This document shows positions 32,744-41,458 of a stretch of 62,847 nucleotides of DNA, piece after piece (within the stretch, counting starts at the first letter, position 1; each line of letters starts with the position of its first letter). The notes beneath the pieces were generated by a model. It was not told where the DNA came from, searched no databases, and saw only the letters and a list, made by a program, of their open reading frames with translations. A program made the translations under genes and the position numbers. Origin of the DNA: Lachnospiraceae bacterium (GTDB lineage Bacteria; Bacillota; Clostridia; Lachnospirales; Lachnospiraceae); contig JAKSRZ010000002.1 in assembly GCA_024403375.1 (NCBI GenBank), positions 1-62,847 on the forward strand. Direction: 5' to 3'.

Positions 32744-34987
32744 CTATTGCTCATCGGCAAGATATTTTTCAAAATCAGCAATTGACATGGGCTTTGCGTA
32801 ATAATAGCCCTGAATCATGTCGCAATTCGCTTCTTCAAGGAACTGCTTCTGTGATTCTGTCTCCACGCCTTCTGCAAGAACCGAAATTTCCAGATCCTTT
32901 GCCATGGATATAACATGGGAAAGAACCTTTTTCTCACGTGGGCTGTTATTTCCACAATCATCCAAAAATCCCTTGTCCAGCTTAAGTACGTCTACGGGCA
33001 TTTCTCTAAGCAGATGAAGTGATGAATATCCCGATCCGAAATCGTCCATTGAAAGGCCAAAGCCGGCTTCTTTTATAAGATACATTATTTCGAGAAGCTT
33101 GTCCATTTCATCATAAACAGCCGTTTCGGTAAGCTCAATTTCAAGCAGCGAGGGATCAACTTCATGTTCCCTTGCACATTTTATAAGCTTTCCTACAAAG
33201 TTCTCGTCGTTAAGATGGAGTCTTGAAAAGTTAACTGATACCGTAACTAGCTTCTTTCCTTCCTCTTCCCATTCCTTAAGTTTTTTACATACAGTCTCAA
33301 ATACGAAGAAATCAATGTCCTTTACGAAACCATTCACCTCCGCAATAGGAATAAACCTTGCGGGACTAATCATTCCCTTTTCAGGATGCTGCCAGCGAAT
33401 CAATGCCTCTGCACCCTTGATTTTTCCTTGCTGAATGTTGTATTTAGGCTGAAGAAATACAACGAGTTCACGGTTCTTTATGGAGTTCACCAGATCACCT
33501 TCCAGCTCGTGGACCTCAATGTCCTTGTTGAAGTCCTCTTCACTGTAAAATGCAATCTGATGAGTCATGGACTTTTTAATGCCTTTTCGAGCAACATTTG
33601 CTCTTGCTCGGATTCGGTTAATGTCTTCGACGGGTTCGTTAATGATGTAAACACCGCATCTGAAAACCACCTTACCCGATCTTCCCTCGCTGTTTTCGGG
33701 AAGATCCGCACAGCGTGCCATAAGGCTGTCCAGACGCTTTACAAGCTCATCCGCATTGTCATACTTAAGAAGCATTGCGAAGTGGTCACCACTTGTTCTG
33801 CTCACTGTTTCCTCTCGCGTCATTGAGTTCTCAATAACGTGAGCAATATATTTAAGTGCTTCATTACCATACTCGTAACCAAAGGAGCTGTTTATATACT
33901 TAAATCCATTTACATCAAACACTGCATAAGCATAATTACAATCGCCCTTCTTAATAAGTGCGGTTGCCAGTTGTTTATGATAAGGCTTTGTTGGAAGTCC
34001 TGTCAGTTCATCATAATTAACAGCTTCCTCAATTTCATTTTTCTTTTTGGTCTTTGCACGAAGATACAAAATACCCTGAACCGCAATAATCAAGGCGATA
34101 ACCGCAAAGAAAATTATAATTATGTTGGAAAGAGAAATGCTCTTTCCGTATGCGATATTTTCGGGAACAATGGAAACAACGTAGATATTAGAATAACCCT
34201 GGAGAGTAACTGCACTGGCCACACAGTTTTCCGCTGCTATGCTTATGCTTGTGCACGTGTTAAGTCCTTCATCTGCATTTCTTAGTATCTCTTTGAACTT
34301 CTGTTCTTCGAAAGCTCCCTGAAACTGCGGCTCAACTATGTAGTTTCCACGGCCGTCCATTCTTGAAATCGCGAAGGACGGAATAAGAACCAGACCGTCT
34401 CCGTCAATGACAACGCTATATCCATTGTCATCGAATACGCTTTCAGATACTTTTGCAATAAAATTGTCCATAGAAAACGAAGCAAAGGCCATACCTAAAA
34501 TATGACCGTTCTTTTTCCATGGAACACAAAGCATGATTTCATCATGCCCATTTTTCTCGGATGTACTTTTTAAGATAACCTTTTTATTCCCAAGGCAATC
34601 AACCCATGCATTCTCGATGAAAGTTTTGTCAACATATTCGTCGTCGGAAATACATGTATTTGTGACATAATCATAGAAACCCAAAGAAGAGGCAGACATT
34701 TCTTCACCTATGACAGTCATCTGCTGAAGTTCCACAGCGGAAAGCTCTGCATCATCATCCAGAAACTGTGTAAGGATATTCAAAAAGTCTACCTTCGTAT
34801 CAAAGTAGTTTTTAAGACTCTTGCCTTTTGTAATTGTCGCGTTCTGAATAGAAGTCTCACAATCCTTTGCGATTCTTCTCTCGAATTGATAAGCGCCCAC
34901 AATACCACTAACAGTAATCACTATCAACAGCACTGTCCCAATCCAGAACCGTCTTCTGTCAGCCCTTTTCTTCACGGTAACCTCCAT
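32744..34987 (-). CDS. Cache-type sensor, degenerate GGDEF, EAL phosphodiesterase
   Basis: The 747-residue protein has a TM segment at about 15-33, an extracytoplasmic Cache-like region (about 35-270), and a second TM ('IIIIFFAVIALIIAVQGILYL'). A GGDEF domain follows, beginning at 'YDELTGLPTKPYHKQL'. Its signature reads 'RTSGDHF', so it is unlikely to make c-di-GMP. The C-terminal EAL domain keeps its key motifs: 'GAEALIRWQHP', 'EIELTETAVYD', 'LSMDDFGSGYSSL' and 'VLAEGVETESQ'. It should hydrolyse c-di-GMP in response to an outside ligand, with the dead GGDEF possibly binding GTP as an activator. c-di-GMP often controls flagella and type IV pili, both encoded in this window; a direct link is inferred. 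Confidence 0.9.
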   Translation of the reverse strand: MEVTVKKRADRRRFWIGTVLLIVITVSGIVGAYQFERRIAKDCETSIQNATITKGKSLKNYFDTKVDFLNILTQFLDDDAELSAVELQQMTVIGEEMSASSLGFYDYVTNTCISDDEYVDKTFIENAWVDCLGNKKVILKSTSEKNGHDEIMLCVPWKKNGHILGMAFASFSMDNFIAKVSESVFDDNGYSVVIDGDGLVLIPSFAISRMDGRGNYIVEPQFQGAFEEQKFKEILRNADEGLNTCTSISIAAENCVASAVTLQGYSNIYVVSIVPENIAYGKSISLSNIIIIFFAVIALIIAVQGILYLRAKTKKKNEIEEAVNYDELTGLPTKPYHKQLATALIKKGDCNYAYAVFDVNGFKYINSSFGYEYGNEALKYIAHVIENSMTREETVSRTSGDHFAMLLKYDNADELVKRLDSLMARCADLPENSEGRSGKVVFRCGVYIINEPVEDINRIRARANVARKGIKKSMTHQIAFYSEEDFNKDIEVHELEGDLVNSIKNRELVVFLQPKYNIQQGKIKGAEALIRWQHPEKGMISPARFIPIAEVNGFVKDIDFFVFETVCKKLKEWEEEGKKLVTVSVNFSRLHLNDENFVGKLIKCAREHEVDPSLLEIELTETAVYDEMDKLLEIMYLIKEAGFGLSMDDFGSGYSSLHLLREMPVDVLKLDKGFLDDCGNNSPREKKVLSHVISMAKDLEISVLAEGVETESQKQFLEEANCDMIQGYYYAKPMSIADFEKYLADEQ

Positions 34988-35161
34988 GTGCCCGCTTCAG
35001 ATATACAACCCCTTGTATGCCCAAAGTCCTACCTCCGTTTTTGGTCATATTCCCCTTGTGACCAAATTCTAACAAAAGTGTAACATAATCACGATTTAAC
35101 TTCAAGACATACAAACATCTTTTTTGAAAAAAATATTAATTTTTCTAAGGTCTACTACAGT

Positions 35162-35956
35162 CTACTGCTCTGATGAAAGAAGAATTCTGTCATTATCCAG
35201 ATTCTTTCCGGCAGATTCCTTAAACTTTTCAAGCAACATTTCTCGTGTCAGTGCTTTCTTAGCATCACCTTCAGCATCAAACACAATATTACCACTGTCC
35301 ATCATGATAATACGATTACCGAATTCCAGTGCCTGATTCATATTGTGAGTAACCATAAGGCATGTAAGATTATTTTCCGAAGTGATATTTCTAGTAATCT
35401 CCAGAACCTTGTCCGCAGTAGCCGGGTCAAGTGCTGCCGTATGCTCATCGAGAAGTAACAGACGAGGTGGATTATATGTGGCCATCATAAGCGTAAGTGC
35501 CTGTCTCTGTCCTCCGGAAAGAAGGCCTACGGGCTGTTTCATTCTGTCTTCCAGTCCCATTTCAAGAAGAGAAAGTCTTTCTCTGAATTCGGCTTTTTCT
35601 TTTTTTGTGACGGAAGAAAGCCAGCCGCCGTGTCCGGCAGCCAGTGCAAGGTTTTCTTCAATACTCATTCCCGGTGCACTTCCCAACATGGGATCCTGGA
35701 AGAGTCTTCCGATTTTTCCTGCACGTTTGTGGTCAGGCTGCATAGTAATGTCTTCGCCGTCCAGGACAATTCGTCCCGTATCTGTGATAAAGGTTCCCGC
35801 AATTGCATTGAAAAGCGTGGACTTTCCGGCACCATTGGAGCCGATAATTGTTATAAAATCTCCGTTTTTCACGTGCAACGACAAATCTTTTATAGCAACC
35901 TTTTCGTTAATTGTTCCCGGATTGAAGGTTTTTGAAATGTGTGTAATCTTTAACAT
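35162..35956 (-). CDS. trpZ: ABC transporter ATP-binding protein, TrpZ-like
   Basis: The 264-residue ABC ATPase has Walker A GSNGAGKST, signature 'LLSGGQRQALTL' and Walker B 'LLLLDEHTAALDP'. It matches the ATPase found with ABC_sub_bind substrate-binding proteins. The ATG overlaps the permease stop by 1 bp (TAATG), so the two are translationally coupled. It is the last gene of a three-gene operon controlled by a Trp-type T-box, which supports uptake of tryptophan or a precursor. Confidence 0.88.
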   Translation of the reverse strand: MLKITHISKTFNPGTINEKVAIKDLSLHVKNGDFITIIGSNGAGKSTLFNAIAGTFITDTGRIVLDGEDITMQPDHKRAGKIGRLFQDPMLGSAPGMSIEENLALAAGHGGWLSSVTKKEKAEFRERLSLLEMGLEDRMKQPVGLLSGGQRQALTLMMATYNPPRLLLLDEHTAALDPATADKVLEITRNITSENNLTCLMVTHNMNQALEFGNRIIMMDSGNIVFDAEGDAKKALTREMLLEKFKESAGKNLDNDRILLSSEQ

Positions 35957-36900
35957 TACTGTTCCTCCCTTCCGTTTTCACGTCCCTTTTTCAGCGCCAT
36001 TTTTCGCTTGATCATAGGAATCTGAGCTCTGAAATATGGGCCGGCTATTGCAATGATAACGATAATTGAAGAAACAAGTTTAAGCATGGAAGCAGGCATC
36101 TTAAGTCTTAACGCAATTGTATAAACACATCTGAATATGATTGAACCTGCCACAGCTCCGATTGCTCTTTTAAGTATGCTTCCCTTTCCAAGGAATGCAT
36201 TTCCGATAAGTAGTGAGGCAAGGGCGATGGTTACTATTCCGCCGCCGATATCAATGTTTGCCGACTTCTGTGACTGTGCCATAAGGCAACCGGACAGTCC
36301 GGTGAAAGCGTTGGCAATCACCAGTCCTACAATTGTAGTATAAACCGGATTTATGGAGGAGGATTTTACCATCGCAGGGTTGTTTCCGGTAGCTCTTATA
36401 GCCAGACCCAACCTTGTGCGAAGGAAAAATACGAGAAAGGCAACTACCAAAGCAACTGCCACAATTATAACAACAAGCTTGTACGAGGAGGCCAGGAAAG
36501 AATTTTCCAGAGCTCTCTTAGCCATTGTAAAAATCGTTTCCGTCTTGTTAAGATTAACAAGGGAAGAATTCTTCATTACTGCAATATTAATGGAATACAG
36601 ACCCGTATTTACAATGATACCCGAAAGCAACGAATCAATTCCCATCTTAGTCTGAAGTAAAGACGTAACCAGACCGGAAATCATACCCGCACCCATAGCC
36701 GCAAATATAGAAAGCACAGGATGGCCTGATAAGGCCACCACTGCCCCCACTGCAGCGCCCAAGGTGAAACAGCCGTCGGTGGAAAGATCACACACGTTCA
36801 GCATCGAATAACTCAAAAACAATGCCAGAACCGTAAGTGATGTAATCAGTCCCAATTCTAATGTTGTTCGCAACAAATCAAATACTGCCTGTAATTCCAT
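35956..36900 (-). CDS. trpY: ABC transporter permease, TrpY-like
   Basis: The 314-residue protein has about eight hydrophobic segments and resembles the branched-chain-amino-acid/ribose-type permeases: 'DLSTDGCFTLGAAVGAVVAL', 'LGLAIRATGNNPAMVKSSSI' and 'GLVIANAFTGLSGCLMAQSQ'. This type pairs with ABC_sub_bind binding proteins. A GGGGG stretch lies upstream of the ATG. The gene follows the binding protein by 27 bp and overlaps the ATPase by 1 bp. Confidence 0.88.
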   Translation of the reverse strand: MELQAVFDLLRTTLELGLITSLTVLALFLSYSMLNVCDLSTDGCFTLGAAVGAVVALSGHPVLSIFAAMGAGMISGLVTSLLQTKMGIDSLLSGIIVNTGLYSINIAVMKNSSLVNLNKTETIFTMAKRALENSFLASSYKLVVIIVAVALVVAFLVFFLRTRLGLAIRATGNNPAMVKSSSINPVYTTIVGLVIANAFTGLSGCLMAQSQKSANIDIGGGIVTIALASLLIGNAFLGKGSILKRAIGAVAGSIIFRCVYTIALRLKMPASMLKLVSSIIVIIAIAGPYFRAQIPMIKRKMALKKGRENGREEQ

Positions 36901-36927
36901 TTACTACCCCCATAACAGCGGGAACTA

Positions 36928-37962
36928 TTACTTGAAGCTCTCTGCTGTCTTAATTTCCTGAACCTTTGTGCAAAGAGGCTCGAATGCATTCTTAACGTCT
37001 TCGTAATTATAGCCTAATTCCTTGCAGATGTCTGTATTAACTGTTGCTGTACCATTGTCAAATGTTTTTACAGGTACCTGAGCAGGAGTCTTTCCTCCAA
37101 GGAGAATCTCATTGATCATGTTGGCTGTTTCAACGCCGAGATTAGCATAGTCAACACCGTAGCCAAGGAAAGCACCGTTAAGAGCGAAGGAATCAGCACC
37201 TGCGTAGTGAGGGATACCTGCCTTCGCAAGCTTCTCATAAATTGTAAGTTCAGCTGTCATGATTGTGTTATCAGAAGGAGTGAAGATAGCATCTACCTTA
37301 TCGATAATCATGTTGTCTACCGCAAGGCTTACTTCGTCAACAGTTGTGCCTGTGTGCTCAACGATTGCAATGCCCTTCTTATTGAGGTATTCCTTTGCCT
37401 GTGCAATAGCTGTTGTGGAGGCATCCTGGCCTGCATCATAAAGGAGGCCTACGCTCTTTGCGTTGGGATTCTGTGCAAAAATAAGGTTAAGTACTGCGTT
37501 TGTATCAAGATAGTCTGATGTACCTGTAACGTTTGCACCGGGCTTCTCAAGGCTTTCAACAATACCTGTCGCAACAGGATCGGAAACAGCTGCGAAAACA
37601 ACGGGAATCTTGTTGTCTTCTGTTGCACCCTGCATAGCCATTGCGACGGGAGTAGCAACACCTACCATTACGTCAACCTTGTCTGTAATGAAGTTCTGAA
37701 TGATCTGGTTCATAACGTTTGAATCTGCATTGCAGTTATCGTAACGAATTTCGATGTCAACGTTGTTTGCGTCAGCGATTGTTTTAAGTGTGTTCTGGAT
37801 ATTCTCACAAATCTGATTAAGTGAAGCATCGTCTACATAGTTGCAAATACCTACAACGTACTTCTTTTTTCCGCCGTCTGCTTTCTTATCGCCGCAGCCG
37901 ACTGCAGAAATAAGCATTGTGAGTGCCATAAGGATTGTGATGACTTTTTTGAGTGTTTTCAT
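36928..37962 (-). CDS. trpX: ABC transporter substrate-binding lipoprotein, TrpX-like
   Basis: The true start is the ATG at 37962 (after AAAGGG). The longer open frame to 38115 runs into the T-box RNA and is not coding. The 344-residue product has a lipoprotein signal ending 'LISAVGCGDKK', with Cys as the lipidation site. It has the ABC_sub_bind (PF04392) pattern: 'KYVVGICNYVDDASLNQI', 'NPNAKSVGLLYDAGQDAST', 'DKVDAIFTPSDNT' and 'GIPHYAGADSFALNGAFLGY'. Proteins of this type next to tryptophan T-boxes have been named TrpX and are thought to bind tryptophan or a related compound. Confidence 0.88.
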   Translation of the reverse strand: MKTLKKVITILMALTMLISAVGCGDKKADGGKKKYVVGICNYVDDASLNQICENIQNTLKTIADANNVDIEIRYDNCNADSNVMNQIIQNFITDKVDVMVGVATPVAMAMQGATEDNKIPVVFAAVSDPVATGIVESLEKPGANVTGTSDYLDTNAVLNLIFAQNPNAKSVGLLYDAGQDASTTAIAQAKEYLNKKGIAIVEHTGTTVDEVSLAVDNMIIDKVDAIFTPSDNTIMTAELTIYEKLAKAGIPHYAGADSFALNGAFLGYGVDYANLGVETANMINEILLGGKTPAQVPVKTFDNGTATVNTDICKELGYNYEDVKNAFEPLCTKVQEIKTAESFK

Positions 37963-38013
37963 GATTTTTTCCCTTTCTTTAATTAAGAGTCTGAATTGAA
38001 TCTTGTCGGGACA

Positions 38014-38290
38014 AAATAAAAAGTCCCAACAAACTGTTGTTTGCTGGGACAGGATATCCTGCGGTGCCACCCGGCTTGATGTGAATACACATCCTCTCAA
38101 TTCATACAACTGCATTGCAGTGATACGCTTCTGTTGTTAACGAAGTGTCATCTCCGTCTTACCTACCTTTCGGTTCGGCTCGCCCTCGGAAGCCCATTCA
38201 TCAAATGCCTTGCCGCCGCAATCCCACCACCTGCGACTCTCTTTGTGTAGGTCAATATGACTACTTACTCTCCTTCAACGGTTTCGTTGT
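38014..38290 (-). ncRNA. T-box riboswitch, tryptophan-type specifier
   Basis: The minus-strand leader has the conserved T-box element GGGTGGCACCGC (38061-38072). Then comes a terminator hairpin (GTCCCA... ...TGGGAC and TTTTTATTTT, 38014-38050). The Stem I features GAGAGTAAGTAG and GTCGCAGGTGG are present. The specifier region reads GATGAATGGGCTTCC; UGG at 38194-38196 follows GAA in the usual way, which points to tRNA-Trp. Uncharged tRNA-Trp should bind and allow read-through into the ABC genes. The specifier was assigned by eye, without folding. Confidence 0.88.
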
Positions 38291-38295
38291 GTGCT

Positions 38296-38324
38296 AATTT
38301 AGCACGTTAAAGCCTCAGTGTCAA
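38296..38324 (-). promoter_or_regulatory. Promoter of the T-box/ABC operon
   Basis: Minus strand: TTGACA (38319-38324), 17-bp spacer, TAAATT (38296-38301). The start of transcription would fall near 38289, just ahead of Stem I. It lies immediately after the stop codon of the AAA+ gene, and I see no terminator between them. Confidence 0.7.
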
Positions 38325-38333
38325 TAGCGAAAT

Positions 38334-40247
38334 TTAAAAACCTATTTTCTTCTCTGTCATAAGTTTCTCAGAAAATTCCTTTTCCTGAGATGCCAGTTCA
38401 AAATCGCTCTTTCTGAGTACTATATCGCTATTGCTTTCGCTTTCCATACGAAGTGCCGCCTTTGCCCATGTACGCTCATAAAGATTACGTACAAAACGAG
38501 CATTGGAAAATTCTTTTGACGAAAGATATCCGTCCGACAAAGAAGAAAAATACTCTCTTACGGTTTCTTCAAAGCCCTCCTCAGTTCTGAAAGCCTTTTT
38601 CGCCATGCTCATAAATATATCAGCCAGCTGCTCTCTTGTGTAACTCTTAAATTCAATAACAAAAGGCATTCTGCTTCTGAGACCGGCATTACCCTCCATC
38701 AGTTTGGCCATTTCGTCCGTATATCCTGCCATAATTACAACCAGGTCCTGACGATGGTTCTCCATCTCAGCAATAAGCGTAGTCAGTGCTTCTTTTCCAT
38801 AGTCCTTTTCACTGCTGCCGTCATAGAGAGCATAAGCCTCATCAATGAACAATACAGAGCCGTATGCCTCCTGACATATCTGATGAGTTTTTGGTGCAGT
38901 CTGTCCAATAAACTCACCTATAAGACAACGTGAGGTGTACTCGAAAAATCCACCCTTGGAAAGAATGCCCTTTTCCTTAAGGATTTTTCCAACAATTCGT
39001 GCCACTGTGGTTTTTCCGGTTCCGGGAGGTCCCACAAAACGCATGTGGAGACATGGATTGTCCATTTTATCATTTTTCTTCGCAAGCTGAGCCTGAGCAA
39101 TGATTTCTCCGATTCGCTTTGAAACCTCTTCCATGCCCACAAGCTTTGCCAGCTCCTCAAATCCGTTTGATGTCTTCTCGTCCAGCACATTCAGCATTCC
39201 AAGATCCCCGAGCCTCATCTTGCCGGGATCATTCTTTTCTCCCTTCAGCATCAATGCAGCATCCGACTGAAGCTTTGCCCAGAGCATTTCATCGCATACC
39301 TTTTTTACAGTCTTGAAGCCATGTATGCGGCCGTCCCGTCTTTCCTTAGCCACAAGCTGCACCATAACAGGAAGCACATCATTTTCCATAGTAACATCCA
39401 TTGATGCCATATGATTATAGGCGAACTCAATCATCTCGGTCTCACCATAAGGCTTTATTGCAAAGGACTTTACAGGCATACAGTCATTAATGATATTACT
39501 GAATTCCTTGAAAGCCTTTTCGTCAAGATAGGGCACGCGGAACAGAAAAACATATTTTGATGTCTCATTATGAAGTGCGTGTATAAATTTTCTCAGTTCG
39601 TCACGTTTTGATTCGTCAAGGAAATAGCTGAGATCAATTCCGACAACGTGAAAATTCAATTCTTCATTGCTGAGATTTGTCACCACAGTTTCCCACTTAT
39701 AGTAAACCTCATCCTCGCCGGTCACCTTATACTCATAATAGCTTGTGTCCATGTTCTCATAAATGGCACATTTCTGAAGAAAATCCGAAAAAGAAGCACA
39801 CATCTGAGTGAAACCACAGCCGTCATCAATGGACACAAGATAGCTCATCGAATAAAAGGAACCCAGTTTTTTTGTATTTCTTATCAAAGGGAATGTTCTG
39901 GCAATCTGAGTGCATATCTTCTGATATTCTTCAAAGCCATAATAAACACCGTAAATAACCGTCATAACCTCAGATATGGCATCGCCGGTGTCCTCTATAA
40001 GCATGATGTTGATGTCTGCCCCATGCTCAGGAAATTCCCTCTCCCACGCCTGCATTATATGTGCCGAAACAGCATCAGAATCTGTATCCTTAACACTCAC
40101 CACCGCAAAAGCCAGATTCACATAATGCACTGCAGTACAATATTTCCCCAGCAAATCGGCTATTTTTCTGCCTGCCGAAATCTGCCGGCCATTCCAGAGC
40201 TCCGCCGCAAAATTTCTGTTAACCCCGATTCTTACAATTAATTTCAT
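38334..40247 (-). CDS. CbxX/CfqX-type AAA+ ATPase, paralogue of the one at 10545-12542
   Basis: The start is the ATG at 40247, which follows AAGGAGA; the longer frame to 40442 would overlap the next gene. The 637-residue product repeats the layout of the region 1 ATPase: a small N-terminal alpha/beta domain, a degenerate AAA-like domain with 'GCGFTQM' in the Walker A position and 'FHVVGIDLSYF' / 'KYVFLFRVPY', and an active CbxX-type domain with GPPGTGKTT and VLFIDEAYALYDG. Its neighbours are unrelated metabolic genes, so it may be a stand-alone copy or the remains of a second system. Its substrate is unknown. Confidence 0.9.
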   Translation of the reverse strand: MKLIVRIGVNRNFAAELWNGRQISAGRKIADLLGKYCTAVHYVNLAFAVVSVKDTDSDAVSAHIMQAWEREFPEHGADINIMLIEDTGDAISEVMTVIYGVYYGFEEYQKICTQIARTFPLIRNTKKLGSFYSMSYLVSIDDGCGFTQMCASFSDFLQKCAIYENMDTSYYEYKVTGEDEVYYKWETVVTNLSNEELNFHVVGIDLSYFLDESKRDELRKFIHALHNETSKYVFLFRVPYLDEKAFKEFSNIINDCMPVKSFAIKPYGETEMIEFAYNHMASMDVTMENDVLPVMVQLVAKERRDGRIHGFKTVKKVCDEMLWAKLQSDAALMLKGEKNDPGKMRLGDLGMLNVLDEKTSNGFEELAKLVGMEEVSKRIGEIIAQAQLAKKNDKMDNPCLHMRFVGPPGTGKTTVARIVGKILKEKGILSKGGFFEYTSRCLIGEFIGQTAPKTHQICQEAYGSVLFIDEAYALYDGSSEKDYGKEALTTLIAEMENHRQDLVVIMAGYTDEMAKLMEGNAGLRSRMPFVIEFKSYTREQLADIFMSMAKKAFRTEEGFEETVREYFSSLSDGYLSSKEFSNARFVRNLYERTWAKAALRMESESNSDIVLRKSDFELASQEKEFSEKLMTEKKIGF

Positions 40248-40302
40248 AGACTTCTCCTTAACCCACGTATTTTTCACATTATATGATATCTCCCACAAAA
40301 AA

Positions 40303-40331
40303 GCAAAAAAAACGGCCCAAAAGAGCCGTTT
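40303..40331 (-). terminator. Terminator after the cytidylate-kinase-like gene
   Basis: AAACGGCTC and GGCCGTTT form a stem with a short loop, followed on the minus strand by a run of eight T. It ends the transcript of the genes at 41304-40339 and lies 56 bp before the AAA+ start codon. Confidence 0.85.
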
Positions 40332-40338
40332 CCAATCA

Positions 40339-41037
40339 CTATTTTTCAATTGAAAGAACAAGGAACTCGTATCCATCGTAGGACTTAACTTCCGGGTCAA
40401 CACCGGCCATCTGGCACTCCTCTTCGAAGTCCCCCAGACCACGCTCTGTGCTGATAATCAGACGGGTATAATCCCTTCCCTCATCCATTGCTTTGTAGTA
40501 CTCCACAGCCTCATCATAGAGAATCTGAGCCAGCACTTCGGGAGGACAACATGATGAATCAAGCACCAGATTGTAATTTGTATAATCAAAATAATCTATA
40601 CCATAGATTTCTCTGTAACGTCTTTCCTCTTCCTCCACACGAGCCACAATGGAGGCCTTGCACTCATCATAAGACTTGAAGCTTTCCACGCTGCCACGAT
40701 TATCTCCCATGATTCTCTTTACGGAAGTATCCAGGCTTACGGAAAGAAATACTCTGAATGCCTTTCCCACAAAATGCCAGGCAAGTCTTGAATCGTAGAA
40801 AATATCATCATCCTGACGCTCCCTTGAAATCTGAGCGGACTTATCATCAATCATATGATCATAACGATTATCCTCACTCATAAGCTTGTTCATTTCAAGA
40901 ACCGTAATGCCTCGCTCCTCCGCAAGCTCACGGATAACACGTCCTGTTGAATATATTTCGTAATTGAATTTATCCTTAAAAATCCTGCTGATAGTGGACT
41001 TTCCGCTTCCAAGATTACCGGTTAATGTGATATGCAT
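40339..41037 (-). CDS. Cytidylate-kinase-like P-loop protein
   Basis: The 232-residue protein begins with the P-loop 'ITLTGNLGSGKSTISRI' and continues in the pattern of the cytidylate kinase-like family: 'YSTGRVIRELAEERGITVLE', 'RDDDIFYDSRLAWHFV'-like text and 'RVFLSVSLDTSVKRIMGDNR'. The C-terminal 50 residues ('YTRLIISTERGLGDFEEECQ') are an extension not needed for catalysis. It probably phosphorylates a nucleoside monophosphate such as CMP. It follows the small 82-residue protein by 18 bp and ends at a strong terminator. The exact substrate is not established. Confidence 0.82.
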   Translation of the reverse strand: MHITLTGNLGSGKSTISRIFKDKFNYEIYSTGRVIRELAEERGITVLEMNKLMSEDNRYDHMIDDKSAQISRERQDDDIFYDSRLAWHFVGKAFRVFLSVSLDTSVKRIMGDNRGSVESFKSYDECKASIVARVEEEERRYREIYGIDYFDYTNYNLVLDSSCCPPEVLAQILYDEAVEYYKAMDEGRDYTRLIISTERGLGDFEEECQMAGVDPEVKSYDGYEFLVLSIEK

Positions 41038-41055
41038 ATATATGCCTCCCTGTTA

Positions 41056-41304
41056 TTACTGCTGACGATTTGCTGCCATTGTCTTCAGTTCATTAAGTAA
41101 CTCCACATCGCTCTGCTGCACTTTGATGCTTGTCTCAAGGCGCTCACCATCGGGCTCTGTAATAATAACCTCAATAACCATATCTTCCTTGAATCCACGC
41201 TTGCCCACAGCCTGAAGGAATGCGGGAAATTTAGGATGATTGGCCTTAAACTTGTTCCAGGCGCCCATAACCTTCAGGGTTTCTCCCATGTTTCCGAATG
41301 CCAT
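41056..41304 (-). CDS. Small conserved protein, unknown
   Basis: The 82-residue protein reads 'MAFGNMGETLKVMGAWNKF' and has a beta-rich core ('MVIEVIITEPDGERLETSI') with a helical tail ending 'ELLNELKTMAANRQQ'. It has no signal peptide or TM segment. It stands 18 bp before the cytidylate-kinase-like gene and is probably co-transcribed with it. I do not recognise a family with a known role. Confidence 0.7.
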   Translation of the reverse strand: MAFGNMGETLKVMGAWNKFKANHPKFPAFLQAVGKRGFKEDMVIEVIITEPDGERLETSIKVQQSDVELLNELKTMAANRQQ

Positions 41305-41387
41305 AATATGCCTCTCAAAAATAATATTAACGAGTATTATAGACTTATGAATCGGAAAAGTAAAGCCACAAACAGTATTCAGAATAA

Positions 41388-41417
41388 TTGAGGTGGAAAT
41401 ACTAATTATTCTATGAT
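41388..41417 (+). promoter_or_regulatory. Possible promoter of the VanZ-like gene
   Basis: TTGAGG (41388-41393), an 18-bp spacer and TATGAT (41412-41417) lie about 40 bp upstream of the ATG at 41459, which follows an AGAGG. Confidence 0.45.
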
Positions 41418-41458
41418 AAAATAATCAGACCTTAAAGATTTATTATATAGAGGCAGAA

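Noticed and set aside
35055-35085. A third copy of the TCTAACA palindrome upstream of the EAL gene
   Set aside because: Only one half (TCTAACAAAAG) matches well; the other half is TGTAACA and no good -35/-10 pair frames it.
37963-38115. Extension of the TrpX-like reading frame upstream of 37962
   Set aside because: It runs through the T-box and its terminator hairpin. The ATG at 37962 has a Shine-Dalgarno site and starts a proper lipoprotein signal.
40248-40442. N-terminal extension of the second AAA+ protein
   Set aside because: It would overlap the terminator and the 3' end of the cytidylate-kinase-like gene. The ATG at 40247 has AAGGAGA at good spacing and matches the start of the paralogue.
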